Origin: Phocaeicola plebeius
GTDB taxonomy: Bacteria > Bacteroidota > Bacteroidia > Bacteroidales > Bacteroidaceae
Direction: 5' to 3'
Assembly: GCF_003437535.1 (NCBI RefSeq)
Contig: NZ_QSQT01000005.1
Location: 62,001-126,000, forward strand
DNA length: 64,000 nucleotides
In this document: piece after piece, positions 31,301 through 39,765 of the stretch
How the letters are laid out: each line of letters starts with the position of its first letter
Numbering within the stretch: position 1 is the stretch's first letter
Notes under the pieces: model-generated
What the model saw: the letters and a program-made list of their open reading frames with translations, nothing else
What the model was told of the DNA's origin: nothing
The model's database searches: none
Position numbers and translations under genes: made by a program

Positions 31301-33280
31301 TTATTTGCTTTCTTTTTTAAACTTGTAGACAGCAAATGTCATGGCACCTATTTCGGTATTGAGCGTATTTCCTTCAATTGAAATGCTACTTTCTTTAGGA
31401 GTGATGAGGTTCGGATTGTCGAGTGTATTTTCTGCATCCGGGTTTTCTGTATGCAATGTGATGCATTTTCCGTCTCCTAAAGTTACAGACTTCTTCAAGC
31501 CTTTAAATTCCAGACTGATGGGTTGTGCTTTTTCAGACACGTTGGCTACTTTGACAATGTAAGTCTGTGTGTTTTCATCCCATACAGCACTGGCGAAAAG
31601 TCCATTCTGGCCTTCCTGACCACTAACCGGTTTTTTATCCATAGTCAGAGGAACTACATTTGTTCCGGTATTGTGACCGTAAAGTGACTGTACATACCAG
31701 CTGCAGGTGCGTACAGAACGGAGGTTGTCAAACCAGATTAAGTCTGGACGCCACTGCCAGCCTTCTACGTGAGCCAACAGCGGAGCATAAGTAGCCATGT
31801 GTACTACATCTGCGTTTCTTTCTACTCCAGTCAGAAAAGCAGCTTCCAGCAAAGAAGCGTGGAAGTGGTTCCATTTCTTTCCTTTTCCGTGGCAAGCATA
31901 TTCTCCTGCAAATACTTTCGGGCCTTTACGGTCGTAATTGTCGTAACGGTTTCCTGATTTCAAGAACCAGTCTTCCGGACGATAGAAGTGTTCGTCTACC
32001 AAGTCCACTTTCAGTTTCTTCATTTCCGGCCACAAGTAATCGAAGTCTTTTCCTTCAGAATTCGGACCAGATGAACCGATAATCTTGATTTCAGGATGTG
32101 CTTTGCGGAGAGCTTCTACGAATAATTTCAAACGTTCAGGATATTCAGGTCCCCACTGTTCGTTTCCGATTCCGATGAACTTCATGTTGAATGGAGCCGG
32201 ATGTCCCATATCGGCACGGAGCTTTCCCCATTTGGTATCAGTTCCTCCGTTGGCAAATTCAATCAGGTCGAGTGCATCCTGAATGTAGCTGTCGAGGTCG
32301 CATACTTGTACATGTGCTTTCGGGTCATCGTTCTGATACTGGCAGGCAAGTCCACAGTTCAGTACAGGAAGTGGTTCTGCTCCCATGTCTTCTGACAGAA
32401 GGAACAATTCATAGAATCCCATGCCATAAGTCTGGAAGTAATCAGGGAAGAAACGATGCGGGAAAGTATAATGCCATCTGTTTTCATTTAGCGGACGGTT
32501 TTCTACCGGGCCTACAGAGTTTTTCCAGTTGTAACGGGTTGCCAGGTCTGTACCTTCCACGATACATCCTCCGGGGAAACGGAATACTCCCGGTTTGGTG
32601 TCGGCCAATGCCTGTACCAGGTCCTTTCTCAATCCGTTTTCACGTCCTTTCCAAGTATCTACAGGGAATAAAGAAACATGTTCCAGGTCTACGGTGCCCG
32701 GTGAATCGAGGAATATTCTCAAATGAGCTTTTGCTTCTGTCTGGGTCGGTGTGAGGATAACTTCATATTTTTTCCAGTCTTTTGAGTTAATTGTCAGGTT
32801 TTGTGAAGTGATGACCTGAGTTTCTCCCATAGACGCATTGTTGATAAGTTCTACTCGTATTGTCTGGTTTTCTCCTCTTGCCCATACGGTAAAACGATAT
32901 TTTTCATTGGCTTTGAGTCCGATACCGAAAAATCCTTCGTTTTCAATACCTGTGCGTTTGTGTGCATGTCCGGGGTCTGCCAGGCGTACATAATGTGGGT
33001 TGCGTTCAAACGGACCATCATTTTGCAGAGTTACATTTCCAAAAATGTCCCATCCCATAAAACTTTGAGGGAACTCGAATGAACGGTTCTTGATTAATTC
33101 TGCATAGAGTCCCCCGTCTGCTCCATAGTTGATGTCTTCGAAGAAATGGCCGTACATGGTCGGTTGAATTTCTGCTCCAATTTTATTGGCTTGGATAACC
33201 ATCTGGTTGACATTCTGTGCTTGTAAGCTGAGTCCTGCTGTTAGTGCAAGCGCAGAAAGAAAGGTTAAGTGTTTGTTCAT
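31301..33280 (-). CDS. Glycoside hydrolase family 51 alpha-L-arabinofuranosidase
   Basis: Retaining exo-enzyme that releases arabinofuranose from arabinan or arabinoxylan side chains. 659 residues with signal peptide (MNKHLTFLSALALTAGLSLQAQ), so periplasmic. An N-terminal beta region with a carbohydrate-binding module-like insert comes before the TIM barrel: YGHFFEDINYGADGGLYAE, FRFPGGCIVEG. Acid/base Glu374 is in GNEQWGP; nucleophile Glu460 is in FAGEYACHG. The C-terminal beta domain follows. Divergent from the HTCS gene, which probably controls it through the GTGGA boxes in the shared 238-bp region. Member of the inferred arabinan PUL. Confidence 0.94.
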   Translation of the reverse strand: MNKHLTFLSALALTAGLSLQAQNVNQMVIQANKIGAEIQPTMYGHFFEDINYGADGGLYAELIKNRSFEFPQSFMGWDIFGNVTLQNDGPFERNPHYVRLADPGHAHKRTGIENEGFFGIGLKANEKYRFTVWARGENQTIRVELINNASMGETQVITSQNLTINSKDWKKYEVILTPTQTEAKAHLRIFLDSPGTVDLEHVSLFPVDTWKGRENGLRKDLVQALADTKPGVFRFPGGCIVEGTDLATRYNWKNSVGPVENRPLNENRWHYTFPHRFFPDYFQTYGMGFYELFLLSEDMGAEPLPVLNCGLACQYQNDDPKAHVQVCDLDSYIQDALDLIEFANGGTDTKWGKLRADMGHPAPFNMKFIGIGNEQWGPEYPERLKLFVEALRKAHPEIKIIGSSGPNSEGKDFDYLWPEMKKLKVDLVDEHFYRPEDWFLKSGNRYDNYDRKGPKVFAGEYACHGKGKKWNHFHASLLEAAFLTGVERNADVVHMATYAPLLAHVEGWQWRPDLIWFDNLRSVRTCSWYVQSLYGHNTGTNVVPLTMDKKPVSGQEGQNGLFASAVWDENTQTYIVKVANVSEKAQPISLEFKGLKKSVTLGDGKCITLHTENPDAENTLDNPNLITPKESSISIEGNTLNTEIGAMTFAVYKFKKESK

Positions 33281-33306
33281 GGTTTTATTATTAAATTAAT
33301 GTGATA

Positions 33307-33314
33307 CAAATTTA
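33307..33314 (-). promoter_or_regulatory. -7 box of the GH51 gene
   Basis: TAAATTTG on the minus strand, 26 bp before the start codon, fits TAnnTTTG. Confidence 0.5.
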
Positions 33315-33403
33315 TAAATAAACACGAGAAATTCATGGAAAAACAGTGAAATATCTGTCTTTATGAAATTTAGGCATAAAATTAGGAGCAATCATTTTTC
33401 CTG

Positions 33404-33450
33404 AGGTGGACAAATTCTTCTATTGGGTGGACATTTGTCTTTTGAGTGGA
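33404..33450. promoter_or_regulatory. Three GTGGA direct repeats, candidate HTCS operator
   Basis: GAGGTGGACAAAT, TGGGTGGACATTT and TGAGTGGATTTTT have their GTGGA cores at 33406, 33427 and 33446 (spacings 21 and 19 bp, about two helical turns). They lie between GH51 and the HTCS gene. The same core, in the same orientation relative to the downstream gene as for GH51, occurs before the PUL 2 lipoprotein gene (37795-37840). Confidence 0.5.
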
Positions 33451-33490
33451 TTTTTATCCTCTTTTTCAGAAAAAGACTCGAAAAACGGTT

Positions 33491-33498
33491 TACCTTTG
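33491..33498 (+). promoter_or_regulatory. -7 box of the HTCS gene
   Basis: TACCTTTG, 20 bp before the start codon; a TTTTTC stretch takes the -33 place. Confidence 0.6.
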
Positions 33499-33518
33499 TG
33501 TAAAACAGAATAATTTCT

Positions 33519-36500
33519 ATGAAAAGAAACAGCTTACTTCTATACTTGCTTCTTGTCTTTTGCTTATGTTGCCCGAATGGGCTACTCTATGCGGTACAAA
33601 ACTCTTCTCGTTTCTCGTTGGCTTCTATTACGATAAACGATGGACTGCCTTATAATTTTGTAGATGATATCATCAAATCCAGTGACGGCTATTTGTGGGT
33701 GGCTACGTATGGAGGAGGAGTAGCTCGTTATGATGGCAATGAGTTTGTGGTTTTTAGTGCCAGCACAACGGATAAAAAAAGACTGTTACGAAGTAATTTT
33801 GTGGAGAAATTGGCGGAGGATGCTTTTCATCGTATTTGGATGGCAGGAGAAGCAGGCATAGAGCTCCTTTCTACAGATAACTTGCAATTGTTGCCTGCAG
33901 AGTCTTTACAGTCGGTAGAAATGGCTGAGTTGATGAAGCAACCGGTGAGTTTCTTGATGACTGCCAAATCTGGTAATTTATGGTTTTGTAGCCGCGGACA
34001 GATTTATAAGGTAATATTTAATAGCACAGGTGCCGTGAAAAAGGTTATCCGGATTTCGAACATTCCAATACATGAACGTGGCTGCGTTTTGTATGAAATT
34101 GACGGCTATATCTGGTTTTTTCACCAGGGAAAAATGTGCCGGATTAGCGAGAGCGTGGAAACAAGTCAGGAGCCACAGCCCGTATCTGTTTCTTTGAATA
34201 TTTCTTCTTTTGAATCGGTATTTTGTATTTATCATTGTCAGAACAATGTGTGGATTGGTACAAGTAATGGATTGTATAGTTATGATTTGACTACGGATAC
34301 CAGTGTGCATTATGTACATAATGCTCAAAATCCTTCTTCCTTGTCGCAGAATTATGTGACATCCATTACTTCTACACGAGATGACCAGGTGATAGTTGGT
34401 ACGCTGTTAGGATTGAATGTGTTTAATGCTTCGACTTCTGATTTTACCCGTATCCAGGCAAGTGAGGGCATGGAGATGCACGGCTTGTCTTGTAATTTTA
34501 TCAATACCCTTTATGCGGATGATGAAAATGATATTGTGTGGGTTGGGACTGAAATAGGAGGAATAAGCAAAATGTTTTCTTCTCGTTTGTCTGTAGTTAA
34601 TTATTATCATCAGCAGAATCTTTCGGGTAGTTTGTCACATAATCCGGTCAATTCGATAGTGGAAGATGAGTATCAGACACTTTGGGTAGGTACCGTAGAA
34701 GGGGGATTAAACTGCCGTTTGAAGGGGAGTGATTCTTTCTTGCATTATACCACTGAAACACCAGCCAGTTTGGCACATAATACTGTAAGTGTATTGATGT
34801 TAGGTGATGAGGACCGTTTGTATGTAGGTACCTGGGGCGGTGGACTTGGTTGGATTAATCGTAAACCATCTGCTTCTAAACGTTATATGCCTGTTCCGTT
34901 GAATGATCCTTTTGTGTCAAGTTTGGCTTTTGACCCTGTGAGTCATTTACTTTGGATTGGTACAATGAATAATGTGTATGTATATAATCCGGCTGATGGA
35001 AGTATTTCAGAGCCTTTCTTGAATGAAAGTAAAGAAATTATCAATCAGAATGCATTAGGAATGTGTATTACTCGCGAACGGGAACTTTGGATTTCTTCTC
35101 CGTTTGGCCTTTTAAGAGTAAATCTTTCTGCATACGAAAAGGGACAATTGAAATACAAGAAGTATGTCTATCAATTGGACAGCCCTGATTCCGGACATCG
35201 GGAACGTATCACTTCTATTTTTCAGGCAAAAGATGGGACTATCTGGTTAGGAAGTAACGGAAATGGATTTTATAAAGCATTGAAAAAAGGAAATGATTAC
35301 CAATTTCAAGCTTATACGAAGAATGATGGTTTGGTGAGCAATAGTGTACGAGGTATCTTGGAAGACTGGTACGGCAATATTTGGGTATCTACGGATAATG
35401 GTTTGTCATGCTTTAATGTAAAAGAAGAGTCATTCCGCAATTATAGTCAGATTGACGGTCTAATCTCTGATCAGTTTTATTGGAATGCCGGAGCTTTGTC
35501 GTTTGACAAGGAACGTTTGTTCTTTGGTAGTCAGAAAGGACTGACGGAGATACATCCGATGATTGAAGCTGAGCATCAGCGTAAGTTCCCCTTAGCTTTT
35601 ACCCACTGTAGAGTGTTTGGACAGGAAGTCTTTCCTCAGTCTGGGGAAATAGCCATGCATGAAAGTGACAAGTCGTTATCAATAGAGTTCTCGGCACTTG
35701 ATTATGCGTTAGAATCTCAGGCGCAATATTCATATCGTTTAAAAGGGTTTGATGACGCATGGGTAACTGTACCCTCCAATCGAAATAATGCGACTTATAC
35801 CAATCTATATCCAGGAAAATATGTTTTCCAGCTTCGATATGCTCCTGATGGCAAACACTGGCTTGCGCATACAGAGGAATTGGTTATCGTAGTGCGTCCT
35901 TATTTCTATAAGACCCCCTGGTTCCTACTTTCTGTCTTGTTTATTATCCTGTTTGGTGGTTATCGTATCCTGAGGTGGCGTTATCAGGCTATGAAGCGTC
36001 AGCAAGATTTATTGCATCAGATGGTAGAAGAACGTACTTCTGAGTTGGAGGAGCAAAAGAAACTGCTTTCCAATCAAACGCATGAGCTTTCGGAACAGAA
36101 TCAGTTACTGAAAGATCAGAATGAGAAAATCACTACGCAAAAGAATCAGATTTTAGAGATGTCGCGTAAGGTAGAAGAGCTGACCATTGACAAACTGGCA
36201 TTTTTTACCAATATTACACATGAATTCCGGACTCCATTGACGTTGATTGTCGGTCCTATCGAACGCGCTTTGAAATTGAGCTATAATCCACAGGTAATAG
36301 AACAGTTGCATCTGGTAGAGCGTAATTCAAAATATCTTCTTTCGCTGGTTAATCAGTTGATGGATTTCCGGAAAGTGGAGGAGGGGCGTATCAAAATTGC
36401 CACTAATTATGGGAATCTGAGAGAATTTATGGCCGAGATTGTGCCACCTTTTGCAGATTATGCGAAGAATCGTGGCATTGACCTTCAGCTGTATCTTCAC

Positions 36501-37718
36501 CTTGCCGATCCGATTCTGATGTTCGATGAGGATGTGATGCGTAAGATTATGACAAATTTAATCAGTAATGCTCTGAAGTTTACTCCAAAGGGAGGGAAGG
36601 TAGGCATATATGTAGGAGTTATTGGCAAAGAAAATGAGAAGAAGCTGTTCATTAGTGTTCGTGATACGGGAAAAGGTATTCCTGAGAATGATATGGAGCG
36701 TATTTTCATGCAGTTCTATCAATCCGATAACCGAAGCCTTGAGTCGGTCAGTGGTCAGAGTGGTACCGGCATAGGTTTGTATTTATGCCGGAAGCTGATA
36801 GATATGTTAGACGGTAAGATTTATGCGAAGAATAATCCGGTGAAAGGAGCCTCATTCCGCATTCTCTTGCCAGCTTTATATGGTGAGACTCAATCCCAGC
36901 CGGATTCTTCTGAGATAGAAAAAGAAGATACCGTGATAGATGTACCTCGTAATGGGAAGATGGTTGTACTGGTAGTCGAAGACAATAAAGATATGCGCGA
37001 TTATATCCGTTCTATCTTAGCTGAATATTATAATGTGTTGGAGGCCGCTCAGGGAGAAGAGGCCCTGAATATATTGCATTCTAATAATGTGGACTTTATT
37101 ATTAGTGACCTGATGATGCCGGTTATGGATGGTATGGAATTATCTCGTCGTGTAAAGAATGATTTCTCCATATCTCATATTCCTTTCTTGATGTTGACAG
37201 CCAAAACTTCTGACGAAGCACGTTTGGAAAGTTATAAAATGGGTGCAGACGCATTCTTACTGAAACCTTTCGATGAGAACATGTTGTTGGCCCGTATTTC
37301 CAATATATTGGAGAATCGAAGACGTTTCCAACAAAAGTTCTCAATTGATATGAATACTGATTCGTTGGAGGTGGATGAGAATTCTGGCGATAAGAAGTTC
37401 CTGAACAAAGCAATGTCAGTTGTAAAAGAAAATTATAAGAATCCGGACTTTGAGGTGAGTGATTTTATAGAGGCGGTTGGCATCAGCAAGAGTTTGTTGA
37501 ATAAAAAAATGCAGAGCCTGACAGGACAATCTGCCGGCCAGTTCATTCGTAATTATCGTTTGAATCTGGCTCGTGAACTTCTGCTGAAGAATAAGGTAAC
37601 CCGTACAATGAATATTTCTGAGATTGCATACGAAGTCGGATTTAATGACCCGAAATATTTTACTCGTTGTTTTACAAAGCATTTTAATGTAACTCCGAGT
37701 AGTTTGTTAGAAGATTAA
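33519..37718 (+). CDS. Hybrid two-component system regulator (HTCS), SusR-like
   Basis: 1399-residue inner-membrane protein that joins sensor kinase and transcription regulator. Order: signal peptide (1-25); periplasmic sensor of two seven-bladed propellers (about 30-720; repeated LWVGT, IWVGT, LWIGT motifs); Y_Y_Y domain (about 735-800); membrane helix (about 806-826, WFLLSVLFIILFGGY); coiled coil (about 835-890); HisKA with phospho-His901 in FFTNITHEFRTPLT; HATPase_c with RDTGKGIPEND and GTGIGLYLCRKL; receiver domain with Asp1197 in SDLMMPVMDG and the following LTAK; AraC-type helix-turn-helix (about 1290-1399). The sensor should bind an oligosaccharide released from the target glycan. Neighbours GH51 and GH43 suggest arabino-oligosaccharides. 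No domain is missing. Confidence 0.96.
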   Translation: MKRNSLLLYLLLVFCLCCPNGLLYAVQNSSRFSLASITINDGLPYNFVDDIIKSSDGYLWVATYGGGVARYDGNEFVVFSASTTDKKRLLRSNFVEKLAEDAFHRIWMAGEAGIELLSTDNLQLLPAESLQSVEMAELMKQPVSFLMTAKSGNLWFCSRGQIYKVIFNSTGAVKKVIRISNIPIHERGCVLYEIDGYIWFFHQGKMCRISESVETSQEPQPVSVSLNISSFESVFCIYHCQNNVWIGTSNGLYSYDLTTDTSVHYVHNAQNPSSLSQNYVTSITSTRDDQVIVGTLLGLNVFNASTSDFTRIQASEGMEMHGLSCNFINTLYADDENDIVWVGTEIGGISKMFSSRLSVVNYYHQQNLSGSLSHNPVNSIVEDEYQTLWVGTVEGGLNCRLKGSDSFLHYTTETPASLAHNTVSVLMLGDEDRLYVGTWGGGLGWINRKPSASKRYMPVPLNDPFVSSLAFDPVSHLLWIGTMNNVYVYNPADGSISEPFLNESKEIINQNALGMCITRERELWISSPFGLLRVNLSAYEKGQLKYKKYVYQLDSPDSGHRERITSIFQAKDGTIWLGSNGNGFYKALKKGNDYQFQAYTKNDGLVSNSVRGILEDWYGNIWVSTDNGLSCFNVKEESFRNYSQIDGLISDQFYWNAGALSFDKERLFFGSQKGLTEIHPMIEAEHQRKFPLAFTHCRVFGQEVFPQSGEIAMHESDKSLSIEFSALDYALESQAQYSYRLKGFDDAWVTVPSNRNNATYTNLYPGKYVFQLRYAPDGKHWLAHTEELVIVVRPYFYKTPWFLLSVLFIILFGGYRILRWRYQAMKRQQDLLHQMVEERTSELEEQKKLLSNQTHELSEQNQLLKDQNEKITTQKNQILEMSRKVEELTIDKLAFFTNITHEFRTPLTLIVGPIERALKLSYNPQVIEQLHLVERNSKYLLSLVNQLMDFRKVEEGRIKIATNYGNLREFMAEIVPPFADYAKNRGIDLQLYLHLADPILMFDEDVMRKIMTNLISNALKFTPKGGKVGIYVGVIGKENEKKLFISVRDTGKGIPENDMERIFMQFYQSDNRSLESVSGQSGTGIGLYLCRKLIDMLDGKIYAKNNPVKGASFRILLPALYGETQSQPDSSEIEKEDTVIDVPRNGKMVVLVVEDNKDMRDYIRSILAEYYNVLEAAQGEEALNILHSNNVDFIISDLMMPVMDGMELSRRVKNDFSISHIPFLMLTAKTSDEARLESYKMGADAFLLKPFDENMLLARISNILENRRRFQQKFSIDMNTDSLEVDENSGDKKFLNKAMSVVKENYKNPDFEVSDFIEAVGISKSLLNKKMQSLTGQSAGQFIRNYRLNLARELLLKNKVTRTMNISEIAYEVGFNDPKYFTRCFTKHFNVTPSSLLED

Positions 37719-37794
37719 TACTGATAATTTGGTATATAGTTGTTTATAAGTAAGTTAAATGTTTTTTCTCTTATTGGAGGATAAATGATTTTTT

Positions 37795-37840
37795 AGTGGA
37801 AAACACTTTTATCCACTCTTTTGAATCTTTTTATCTACCC
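37795..37840 (+). promoter_or_regulatory. Candidate HTCS operator before the PUL 2 operon
   Basis: AGTGGA (37795-37800) faces TCCACT (37812-37817) as an inverted repeat with 11 bp between. A second, weaker copy ATCTACCC (37833-37840) lies 22 bp behind ATCCACTC (37811-37818). The core matches the triple repeat between GH51 and the HTCS gene. Confidence 0.45.
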
Positions 37841-37859
37841 TAAGATATTTAATAAACAT

Positions 37860-37867
37860 TACATTTG
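37860..37867 (+). promoter_or_regulatory. -7 box of the PUL 2 operon
   Basis: TACATTTG, 47 bp before the start of the lipoprotein gene and 19 bp after the last candidate operator half. No TTG at -33, as expected for an activator-dependent promoter. Confidence 0.6.
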
Positions 37868-37914
37868 CCTTACTAAATAAACTATAAAATTAAATAACCA
37901 AAAAAATCAGTATT

Positions 37915-39759
37915 ATGAGGACTAAATTTTTAGTTGCATTGTTCGCTGTTTTTTGTCTGTGGTCTTGTCAGGATTGGGGAGAGATGGATCCACCGGCAGG
38001 TAATCAGCAGAAGCCAACCTTAAAAGAACTGGCATCGTACACTTTTGACGATTTGGGATCAGATGTGTCTATTGGTGTTTATCAAGGAGGAAAAGCTCCG
38101 AAATTAGTTGTTGATAAACAATTGGAAGTGGTATTAGAATTGGATGGGGGATATGTGTCTTATTCTAATCCTTTGCAGTTTTATACATTGCAAGAGGCAG
38201 CTTCATTAACTGGCTGGGTGAAATTAAATGAGTCGGATGAAGATACCCCGATTTTTTGTTTTTCTGATGAGACGGGAAGCAAAAAATTGATGTTTACTGC
38301 AAATTCAGATTTGTATTATAATGAAGAAAAACTAAATACAAATTCTTTATTACTTACTGCTGGAGAGTGGCATTGGTTTTCAGTTGCTGTAAAACCTGAT
38401 AGTTATGCTATTTATATAGATGGAGTTGCAATTGACGGAACGATAACGAATGATGAGTCTGTAGCAACGGTATCTCGTGCTGTAACATCAGGAGAAGTTA
38501 TGAGCTTTATGACTGAGGCTTCAAAATTATATTTTGGTTATGGCTCAAAAGAAAAGCCTGTAAAAATGTGGATTGATGAAGTGTCTGTTTATAAGAATCT
38601 AATAACAGAAAAAGAAATAGCCAAACCAGAGTTGCCGGAAATTGGTGAAGGAGGTGATAGCGGTGAAGGAGATGGCCCTACTTATGAGAATCCTTATATT
38701 TTAGGAGCTCCCGATTGTTCTACAGGTTGGTGGAGTGAGTTTTCACCTATTATGAAAGCTGATGGAGATTGTATTTTCCATCATCGTTTTGTGAACCATA
38801 CGAATGGGCTTAATGCTTGGAATAACTGGGTTTTAGGAATATCCAATGGTAAACTCCCTAATGAAGAAGGTTATCAAGAATATGCGATTGTTCGTGCTGA
38901 TAATTGGGGTTGGTTGAATGGAAATGGTGATAATACTATAGACAAATCAGGCTATCCTTTGTCAAATACTTATGATTTAACAAATGGTTGGACTCTATTC
39001 TGTCAGGAAATGGAAGGTGCAGTTGTTGATTTAACTATTCAACGTAAAGGCTCTACATTAACGATGAATGCAGACATTGTGACTAAGTCTAAATTGAATT
39101 GGACATATAGCTGGACATATGGCGCAATTCCTAATGGTGAATTAGGAGTCTTTTTAACAGTGGATGGCTCATATCTTGAGATAGATTTGGAAGAGGCTTA
39201 TGTAGGAAATGTTTGGGATAAGAATGAAAATATTGTTGGAAATAAGGATTTTACAACGCCTTTCTTTGGTGACATTTCTGAAGTAATGACAGTTGCAGGA
39301 GATTGTAAATTAGGTTGTCAGTTTATTAATCATCGTTCTTCTACAGGACAGAACTGGAATAACTGGCTCTTGGCTATATGTAATGGAATTGAACGCGGGG
39401 CTAGTGGTTATGAGGAATATGCCTCTGTCCGTGCTGACAATTGGGGATGGATTGGTAATCAGTTGTATGATGATGGGCATGCTATTGCAAATTCTAAGTA
39501 TCCATTTGAAAGTACATTTAATTGGGATACTTTTTTAAATGATATGAGTGATGCTACTATTAATATGGTATTGTCTCGTGAGGGAGATACATTTACGATG
39601 GATGCAACCATAATGCCAAGTTCAGGTAATGAAATAACTTATAAATGGGTATATCCAGAATTAGTGGCAGATGAAGTCGGTTTTTATTTATCTGTGGATG
39701 GTTCGTATCTGGATATTATTACTCAAGTAACTTATCCGTTTATTGCTAACATTAAATAA
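37915..39759 (+). CDS. Surface lipoprotein with LamG-like domain and a duplicated C-terminal domain
   Basis: 614 residues. Signal peptide with lipobox LWSC (Cys19) followed by QDWGEMD, a plausible surface-export context. A LamG or concanavalin-like domain fills about 45-220 (LTGWVKLNE, GEWHWFSVAVKPDSYAIYIDG). After a Gly/Glu-rich linker (about 235-252) come two copies of a domain of about 175 residues, offset by 180: NNWVLGISNG with EYAIVRADNWGW, and NNWLLAICNG with EYASVRADNWGW; each ends in a GSYL(E/D)I strand. The aromatic, Asn-rich copies look like sugar-binding modules. First gene of the PUL 2 operon, 6 bp before susC. Its place and anchor suggest a surface glycan-binding protein. I do not recognise the repeated domain by name. 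Confidence 0.75.
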   Translation: MRTKFLVALFAVFCLWSCQDWGEMDPPAGNQQKPTLKELASYTFDDLGSDVSIGVYQGGKAPKLVVDKQLEVVLELDGGYVSYSNPLQFYTLQEAASLTGWVKLNESDEDTPIFCFSDETGSKKLMFTANSDLYYNEEKLNTNSLLLTAGEWHWFSVAVKPDSYAIYIDGVAIDGTITNDESVATVSRAVTSGEVMSFMTEASKLYFGYGSKEKPVKMWIDEVSVYKNLITEKEIAKPELPEIGEGGDSGEGDGPTYENPYILGAPDCSTGWWSEFSPIMKADGDCIFHHRFVNHTNGLNAWNNWVLGISNGKLPNEEGYQEYAIVRADNWGWLNGNGDNTIDKSGYPLSNTYDLTNGWTLFCQEMEGAVVDLTIQRKGSTLTMNADIVTKSKLNWTYSWTYGAIPNGELGVFLTVDGSYLEIDLEEAYVGNVWDKNENIVGNKDFTTPFFGDISEVMTVAGDCKLGCQFINHRSSTGQNWNNWLLAICNGIERGASGYEEYASVRADNWGWIGNQLYDDGHAIANSKYPFESTFNWDTFLNDMSDATINMVLSREGDTFTMDATIMPSSGNEITYKWVYPELVADEVGFYLSVDGSYLDIITQVTYPFIANIK

Positions 39760-39765
39760 TAATAT

